DNA of 64,000 bases from Echinometra lucunter (taxonomy: Eukaryota; Echinodermata; Echinoidea; Camarodonta; Echinometridae). Within the stretch, counting starts at the first letter, position 1. Every line of letters begins with the position of its first letter. A model generated the notes under the pieces. The model ran no database searches. It saw only the letters and a list, made by a program, of their open reading frames with translations, and was not told the origin of the DNA. A program made the position numbers and the translations under genes. Location: positions 1,399,459 through 1,463,458 of the forward strand of contig CM057154.1 of the NCBI GenBank assembly GCA_029962745.1, in the 5' to 3' direction. Positions 57,691 to 64,000 of the stretch are shown here, one piece after another.

Positions 57691-58224
57691 GACAGGCTTG
57701 AAAGTCGGATGATGTGAAGTTGATTAGTCAGAAATTTGGGGGAGGGTTTAAAAATATTTTTGAGCTAATCATGGAATAGGTTTGTCAGCTAGGGCTAGGT
57801 ATGTGTAGCGACCGAACTTAGCTGCTTTTCATTCAGAATGTCATAGTGTGTGTGTACATTTTAGTTAGATAGATCCTTCTTCCTGTCTGTGTTTGTGGAT
57901 GTTTTATTCTATTCCAAGGAAAATACTAGTACAATTTTGGACCGTTTCTGTGGAGCCTAATTGTTCCTTTACATATAATTCCTAGACTGTTTTCTAGACT
58001 GTTTATCCATCTCCAATTTGTTGAGATTTAAAACTGTTCTCTTCTTGAAAGAAAAAATGTTGTACTGTTCTGACGGCTACTTCTATCCACGGCTTAGGGT
58101 GAGTGAATTTTAGGCCGACTTACTTTAAATTTCATATTTGAATTTGCTTTGAATGTTTATTGTATTTTAAAAGTTATATACAGTTTTGGTATGCCCCCAA
58201 ACACCTACTGCTCATGATCATTGC

Positions 58225-58380
58225 TTTCAGCTGGTCAGTAGAAAGGCAGAAGCAAAACTAAGATGCTGTTAATTTTTTTCCTCTTCAAGTTGAATACTTA
58301 ACAACAAATTGAAAGGTGAAAATACTTTTGTTCCCGGGTCAGTGACATAAAGTCACACAGGCCTGCAATGACAGTTCTGT
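58225..58380 (+). repeat. Dispersed repeat, copy B
   Basis: GCTTTCAGCTGGTCAGTAG, GAAGCAAAACTAAGA, CCCGGGTCAGTGACATAAAG and GACAGTTCTGTT correspond in order to the copy at 24270-24450. Confidence 0.6.
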
Positions 58381-58389
58381 TTACTTGAC

Positions 58390-61030
58390 AAGTGTACAAA
58401 GCGCTGTGATCGTTGTGTGGGGAGCGCTGGGGTGCAGGGGTACTAGCGTAAGGCAGAGCATTAACCATTACATTGCGTTCATTTCAAATGTTAATACACT
58501 GAAATTCACCGGAAATCATAAAGAATATCCCATGGTCTTGCGAATGTATCTTTTCATGCAAGGTGGACAATATGAGACTGTACATGTACTTAATCGGCAT
58601 CTTGCCAGTTTTCTTTTTGCTACCATAGCTGTATAGGAGCTTTAAAGTAGTGAGCAATCTTTGTGCTGTATAAAAGTGTGAGAGTTGATGGTCTATAGTA
58701 TACATGTACCACTGAGTAATCGGACTGCAAATATATAATGATCAGATGGCTTGTGCATTCATGATTGTTTCAGGGAAGTGTAAATTCAATGCTGCTTTCA
58801 CATTGAAAGCATTCAATTTTACATAGATTTGTCTTAATATACAGGGAGGAAAAATAGATAAGGGAAAGTCCTTGACAGAAAGAAGAGTTGTGTTGATGGG
58901 AATTTTCATTTTGACTACTAGTATGTAGAAGGAAGTATTTATGACCAGGAACTAACAAGCTATCATAAAAAGAGGGCTTTTCACACATGACTGGCAATTC
59001 AGTACCTGAGAGCATGTCTTGAGAGAAAACTCTGTATACCCTCCATGCATGCCTATGCTCCACTTTCCCACTCTTTCTCAAGTCGTTGTGGCCGACAAAC
59101 AATGTATTGATCTTTGGAGCTAAAAAGCACACTTAGGATTCTATTCTTCTTCCTTTGTTCATCTCTGGACCATTGTTCTGCTCTCCTCCTCTCTCTCTTT
59201 TGTGACGTGATCTTGGTGTGCCAGACACCATGTCGTTGTGTGGTTATTGTTGTAGTAATGCCCGATGAATAGGCCTTTACTTCCAAGGGTGATGAAGTGA
59301 GAAGATGGCTGGACATGGAGTAAGGCCTCTGGATGACGTGTCCTGTGGACTAGTCATGGTAGGGCAGCCAAGCCAGACCCATCCGTGTGTCCTCAGAAAA
59401 TCTCAACACCTGAGTTCACCGTTTACGAGATCAGTCAGCCGCAGTGGTCGAGTGTAAACAACCCAGTGTCATCCCACACCCTACAACATTGATGGAGTAG
59501 GGGTGGATTCATGCAATACATAGATCAGAGATGTGATTGATATTCACATGATTGAGAATTGGTGAGAAGGGAAGAGAGAGAGAGAACGAGAATGAGAGAG
59601 CAACAGAACAAGAGAACGAGGAGTGAGAATGACAGTATAATGTGCTGTTAGAGCGAGAAGGATATAAAACATTGTGTTTTTAAGTATTCAACATAGAATG
59701 CAAATTGAGTTTGTATATAAGGCCAAGTAAAGTTGATTCTGTGTTTTTCGTCTTTATGTTGTCAGCTTGAGGATGTTCCTTGTTACATCTATGTAATACT
59801 TGATATTTTTTTGTACATAGAAATGTTCTTTGGTCAATTTAATAACACAAATTATCTTTCCTTTTTCACATTTTTTATATAGGTACTTTAGAGGTTAAAA
59901 ACAATTTAAAGCCTATGATATCAGTATTTTTTGATACTTCATTGTCCAGATGAACCCAGAGTAATATCATTGTAGAACAATTTACAGACATTAAAATGAA
60001 AATTTTGAGGTGGGCTGAAAGGGGAAGGAGGAGGGACAAGAAACTAGGATTTCTTTTTATTTTGCCTTTGACAATTTTTTTTCTTCAGGTTTTTCTATCT
60101 GAAAACAGGCTATGTATATCATCGGCCTACTGTGTGCCTTGAAAACATTCTACATGCCTAGAGGAAAAAAGACATGAACTTATAAACTTTGAATAGACTG
60201 AAGGCTTATTCACACATATGAGGAGAGAAACAGTTTTTTTTTAATTGCATTTTTTTTTGTGCAGAATGAATGGCAATGATGCAACAGAGCAGTGTATTTG
60301 AAATGTCTTGTGCTCATTTGTTTGCATGTTATGAAATGTGCTTTTAACCCCCCCCCCCCCTGGAAAAACATTTGTGGTTTCCCTCTTCAGATTGAACAGG
60401 CCTTTAGTGCCCTTATGCCTCTCATCAGATATTTTGATTTTCTTTTGTTCCTTGAAGAGAATGTAACAGTAAACTGGCGATATCATAGTTACAAAAAGAT
60501 CCCGTAATACCCCCACACTCAGCTAAAGCACCTGTTTTGGACAAGTGCCATAAAGAGTGGAGGACTTAGTTGCCACATAAGTGAGAAAAAAAGGTGAAGC
60601 ATTTAATTTGTGTTAATAAAAGACGGGTATAAAGTGGGTATAAAGCGTTATCTCTTCTGCGACACATAGGTGATCCATCATTGCCCATTTTCTATTATCC
60701 AAAGGAAAACAACTCGCATGCCTAAATAGTTAAGCAATTCCACCTTGAATTTTTCATTCTGCAGGATAGAATATTGATTGTTGGTATTGTGAAACAGAAA
60801 AGAAGTGAAATTTGCTCGGATGTAAACTGTTATCAATCAAATGTCATCGAGGGCTTACTCTAAAAGCCAAAACAAAATGGAAGAGGACAAAAGGAGAAAA
60901 TTACATTGTGTGGGACTTGGAGAAGAGGCTGTGAAGTTAAATTACTAGCTTCTAATTTTTCTCACCTCCCTTGCTGAAAATGATGTGAGTTAATTGAGCA
61001 GAAAATTGATATGTCCTGCTCTCCTTTGTT
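58390..61030. other. AT-rich intronic stretch, no gene seen
   Basis: Holds a (GA)-type tract at 59570-59600, C13 at 60348-60360 and a moderately GC-rich block at 59310-59500 (GTGTCCTGTGGACTAGTCA, GATCAGTCAGCCGCAGTGG). A lone acceptor-like CCCTCTTCAG at 60390 is not followed by a convincing exon. Confidence 0.5.
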
Positions 61031-61040
61031 GCAGGAAAGT

Positions 61041-61052
61041 GGGGGGGGGGGG
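61041..61052 (+). repeat. G12 homopolymer
   Basis: Twelve consecutive G after GCAGGAAAGT. Confidence 0.85.
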
Positions 61053-61059
61053 TCTTTTA

Positions 61060-62530
61060 GAAATCAGAATTGGACCGTCAAGGGGACTAAACGTAGGTTG
61101 CAACTTACGAGTAGGGCGTTGTGGTAATAAAACGTGAAGACTTTCAGAAGTCATGCCGTCTTAAGGCCCTACCCTGTAATATGAATTTTGGAAATTCATG
61201 TTGAAAAATAACTAGCCTAAAAGGGGAGTGGGAGCAGGCTTGATGTGTGGGTGGCTACAATCAAAATACCTTTGAAATTAGTCATCTTGTTTTGATTTTT
61301 ATGAGCATTTGTCTGATGGTACGAACAGTATCCTTTGTTCTTATTGTAAACAAACTTTGATGTTTCATTTACTAAATTTGCTTTTTTGATAACTTTCAGA
61401 GATATTATTTTTGACACTCTAAGCAGAAATTAATGAATGATTCGACTGCTTTTCAACACCTATTTTGAGTAATCATAGTTGAGTAATTTAGTACTTAATT
61501 GGTGTACTCTTTGCTTCCCTGTGTGTAGACTTGTAGGTACGTCTACATATATATTTTGCATGAAGCAAGTTTTAATGTTTTTTAATTTCTGAAGTCAAGC
61601 TTCAAATTGAAGTGATATATATTAAAATACAATCCATGTGGCATTGGCTGAATAACTGGGAAAGTACAAGCAAGATATCCTACAATTTGTCTCAAAAACC
61701 TGACAATATTTTAGTATGTATAAGGAGCATTATATTTGTGACCTAGCAATGAAAGTAGTGCACCAGCTGGTCACAGTACTCAAGTTCCAATGCGCAGAAG
61801 AGATAGTTTCTGAAAATGTCATTTGCCTGCCTAGGCAGAATGAGCAATTATAGTCACGGTAAGGTCAAGGGTCATAACCTTTGCCAAGTTGCTGTCTTTT
61901 GTGACAAATTGTTGTGTGGCTGAAGTTGTTGTGAAGATGACTGGTAGAAGAAGGGCTTTCACCCCTCTCACTCTCTCCTTTTTCCTCTTTCTTTCCTTCT
62001 TTCTTTCATTCTCTTACTCTCTCATTTCCTTCTTGGAATAATTTTTGAAAATCAGTGTTAAAAGAATGGTTTCTTTGTGATCTTTCTAAAAATCCAATGA
62101 ACTTGACAAATTATTTCAACCTGAATAATTCATCATTTGGTCAAACCATATACATATAAAATGGATACTTCTGTGAAGTGGAGTCTCTGTTGCCTGATCA
62201 GGCATGCTTAAGTTAATTTCGAGTACTTTGCGTGATGCTGTTTATTTCTGCATATAAATCAGTGCTGGGAATTTTGTCAGATTTTCATAGGAGCCTTTTT
62301 TTGATGTTGCCAGAATTTGAGATTCTCTTCACATTTCCTGGTGTGATTCATTCTGATGGAGACATGATGAGATGAAGAAGACATGAATGGCATTGGGTTG
62401 TGGTGACGGTTGTTGGAGGGGGATAACAGGATTAATCATAAGATGGTCCCTGGATGCATCCTCCAAGTCAGAGGAATAAACCCTGAGGATGGAAGCAAAG
62501 TTGTTTATGAATGGCATCTTCTCACACCTG
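61060..62530. other. AT-rich intronic stretch, no gene seen
   Basis: A small CT tract at 61965-62025, otherwise unique-looking with short frames only. Confidence 0.5.
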
Positions 62531-62534
62531 TCCA

Positions 62535-63000
62535 ACCTTATTCTCTCCCTCACCCCCCCCCCCCTATCTCTGTCTCTCCCTCTCACTCTCCTTACATGCT
62601 TTCTTCCTCCATCATCTTCTGTCCTCCAGCATAGGCCACTCACATCACATAGCCTCTTATTCTCTTCTCTTCATCTCTCTCCCTCTTACTCTCCTCACAC
62701 TCTTTCTTCTTTTCCTTTCTTCCAGCATAGGACTCTTACTTCACATAGCATCTTTCTTCTCTTCATTTCTCTCTCTCTCTCTCCCTCCCTCTTTCTCTTG
62801 CTGTCTTTCCTTTACTCCATCTCCTGGTGCTCACATGACACTTTCTTTTGCCAACCACTCTTCAGTCTCTTCCTCTCTCTGATTGTCCTCTCTTCTTTCT
62901 CTTTATTTTTCTTTCTTTCTCTCTACCCCCTCCTTCTTCCCCCGCTCCCTCTATCTTGCTTTCTCCTTCTTTTTTCTTCTCTTCCACCACATCCGTGCTC
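62535..63000. repeat. CT-rich tract containing a 96-bp tandem duplication
   Basis: C12 at 62553-62564 begins about 460 bp of pyrimidine-rich sequence. CCAGCATAGG at 62626 and 62722, each followed by CTTACTTCACATAGC-like and CTTCTCTTCAT(C/T)TCTCTC, marks a duplication. The 123- and 175-codon frames are compositional. Confidence 0.88.
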
Positions 63001-64000
63001 ATTTTGGTGGAGGTAGCTCATTGATTTTTGCGGTCTCATTTTGCTCAGGTACATTTTGCCTGTGGCTTTGCCAGCGCTGCATCAGTTAGAATGAGAGAGC
63101 CTGTCATAGTGGGATTAGTGTAGTAGTGGGGTGGATGGGGACAGAGAGAACCCACTGGAGTCATCTGATTCATCCCATCCAATGCCATTACATGTCAGAT
63201 TCACCTCATACAACAGTCCTAGCCATTTTCTCCTTAACAGAGTTGATCTTCTTTTATTAACATCATGTATAGATACATGCATGTGATGTTAAGTGGTTGG
63301 TCAATTCACCAGGATGGCTAACAAAGCAAGTTAGGCCTGTACGCTTGTATAGCAGCAACCTGTGATCCCACCTTCCAGTAATTGTTTCCAAGGAGGGGTA
63401 ATTGAGGATCTGTTCTAAGACCAAAGGCTACTAGTGCATCATGCTTGGGCTTTGAACCCTTGATCGTGATCTAGACCAAGGCTGCAAACCACTAAGCCAT
63501 TTTTTCTGCCCTACTTTGACAAAAGGAATCAAGTGACATACCAACTAAATCTGAGATATTAATGTTTCCATATTTTATTTAATGTGCTCTTCTTCCTGGC
63601 CAAATTTTATGTATAAAATCTCATCCTGCTGAGAGATATGTTAGGTAAGACATGACGATATTCCACTGAGGTCAGTACAAATGGCAGACACATTTTGCTC
63701 GCTTACAGAAAATGTCACTTTGTCACTTGCTTCCTTTTGTCAATATACCTCAGCGCAAGTTTGCTCCATATATATTCATTTGCAAAGCTTGTATAATATC
63801 ATGTTAATAAACCAAGCAGCACCACATTTTATATGATTTCAATTCCTCTCCACACTTCAATTCTGTCTATTACGAAGACAAAACATTGGCCTTTCGATTG
63901 GCAGATGTACTTATGAATATACAGGAAACAAGACCTACATAATAGTTGACAAACCAAACCAATAGGCAATAACATAAAGAGTTGCACTTCCGTTAATTTT
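63000..64000. other. Window end, intronic
   Basis: Apart from the SINE, no feature was recognised. The Musashi RRM2 exon expected downstream is not reached. Confidence 0.45.
63345..63512 (-). mobile_element. tRNA-derived SINE head
   Basis: On the minus strand GGGCAGAAAAAATGGCTTAG leads into A-box-like TGGCTTAGTGG. About 35 nt later comes B-box-like GGGTTCAAAGCCC (63450-63462). Spacing fits a tRNA-type polymerase III promoter; there is no acceptor-stem pairing, so it is not a functional tRNA. The 3' border is approximate. Confidence 0.55.

Larger units (their letters stand above)
24687..64000 (+). other. Downstream intron of the Musashi gene (partial)
   Basis: No sequence encoding the expected next segment (KKIFVGGLS) or the RNP1 motif RGFGFVTF of RRM2 was found by eye between the donor and the window end. 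The stretch is therefore read as intron of at least 39 kb. Confidence 0.5.

Noticed and set aside
58385..58636. 83-codon plus-strand frame
   Set aside because: Length within chance expectation; an opposing minus frame overlaps and there are no splice signals.
60371..60507. Exon after the acceptor-like CCCTCTTCAG
   Set aside because: No good donor before the stop at 60507 and no similarity to Musashi RRM2.
62438..62530. Open stretch with KMVPGCILQVRGINPEDG
   Set aside because: Begins MV like the expected RRM2 exon but lacks RTKKIFVGG; no acceptor precedes it and it runs into the CT tract.
62489..63016. 175- and 123-codon Ser/Leu-rich frames resembling membrane proteins
   Set aside because: CT-rich low-complexity sequence with an internal 96-bp duplication; hydrophobicity is compositional.
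63430..63512. Possible tRNA gene on the minus strand
   Set aside because: Promoter boxes only; no cloverleaf pairing.

Overview
The window is eukaryotic, animal-type intronic DNA: AT-rich, full of microsatellites, short inverted-repeat transposons and tRNA-derived SINE fragments, and almost without coding sequence. The frequent tacatgtacatgta runs and the style of the short repeats suggest a marine invertebrate deuterostome, most likely a sea urchin. That assignment is inference from repeat style; no sequence search was possible.

The one coding feature I recognise is a 42-nt exon on the + strand at 24645-24686. It has a long polypyrimidine tract and CACCAG acceptor on one side and an AAG|GTAGGA donor on the other. 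It encodes VDPKVAFPKRSHPK, which matches the linker between RRM1 and RRM2 of Musashi RNA-binding proteins (vertebrate form IDPKVAFPRRAQPK). I found no other Musashi exon by eye, so the rest of the window is most simply read as two giant introns of a Musashi gene: at least 24.6 kb upstream and 39.3 kb downstream.

Layout. 1-660: inverted-repeat element carrying an 18-bp minisatellite. 1010-1325: CT tract. 1466-1957: exon-like block on the - strand with a consensus donor. 6100-8400: tandem duplication, a SINE, and a satellite-like array of about 190 bp units. 10116-10604, 17041-17588, 42394-42888 and a fragment at 18648-18783: one TTAA-flanked MITE family. 19490-20275: interrupted CTA/CTG array. 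24645-24686: Musashi exon. 25380-25454: perfect 21-bp hairpin. 26680-27120 and 28703-29150: tandem duplications. 32908-34044: two adjacent foldback elements, the second with a sister copy at 54348-54800. 37616-38285: foldback with perfect 36-bp termini. 44103-44268, 45004-45331 and 50359-50730: further foldbacks, the last with an 11-bp target-site duplication. 51385-52413: a 166-bp near-perfect palindrome beside a second inverted-repeat element. 63345-63512: a SINE on the - strand.

Between these lie islands of higher-GC, non-repetitive, low-ORF sequence with homeodomain-like TAATTA/ATTA cores (about 8.9, 12.0, 13.6, 16.0, 22.7, 27.2, 36.0, 45.7, 55.6-56.6 and 57.5 kb). They look like intronic regulatory or conserved non-coding sequence, but that needs cross-species alignment. 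No intact tRNA, rRNA, CRISPR array or prokaryotic gene was seen. Most long open frames fall in simple repeats or transposons.
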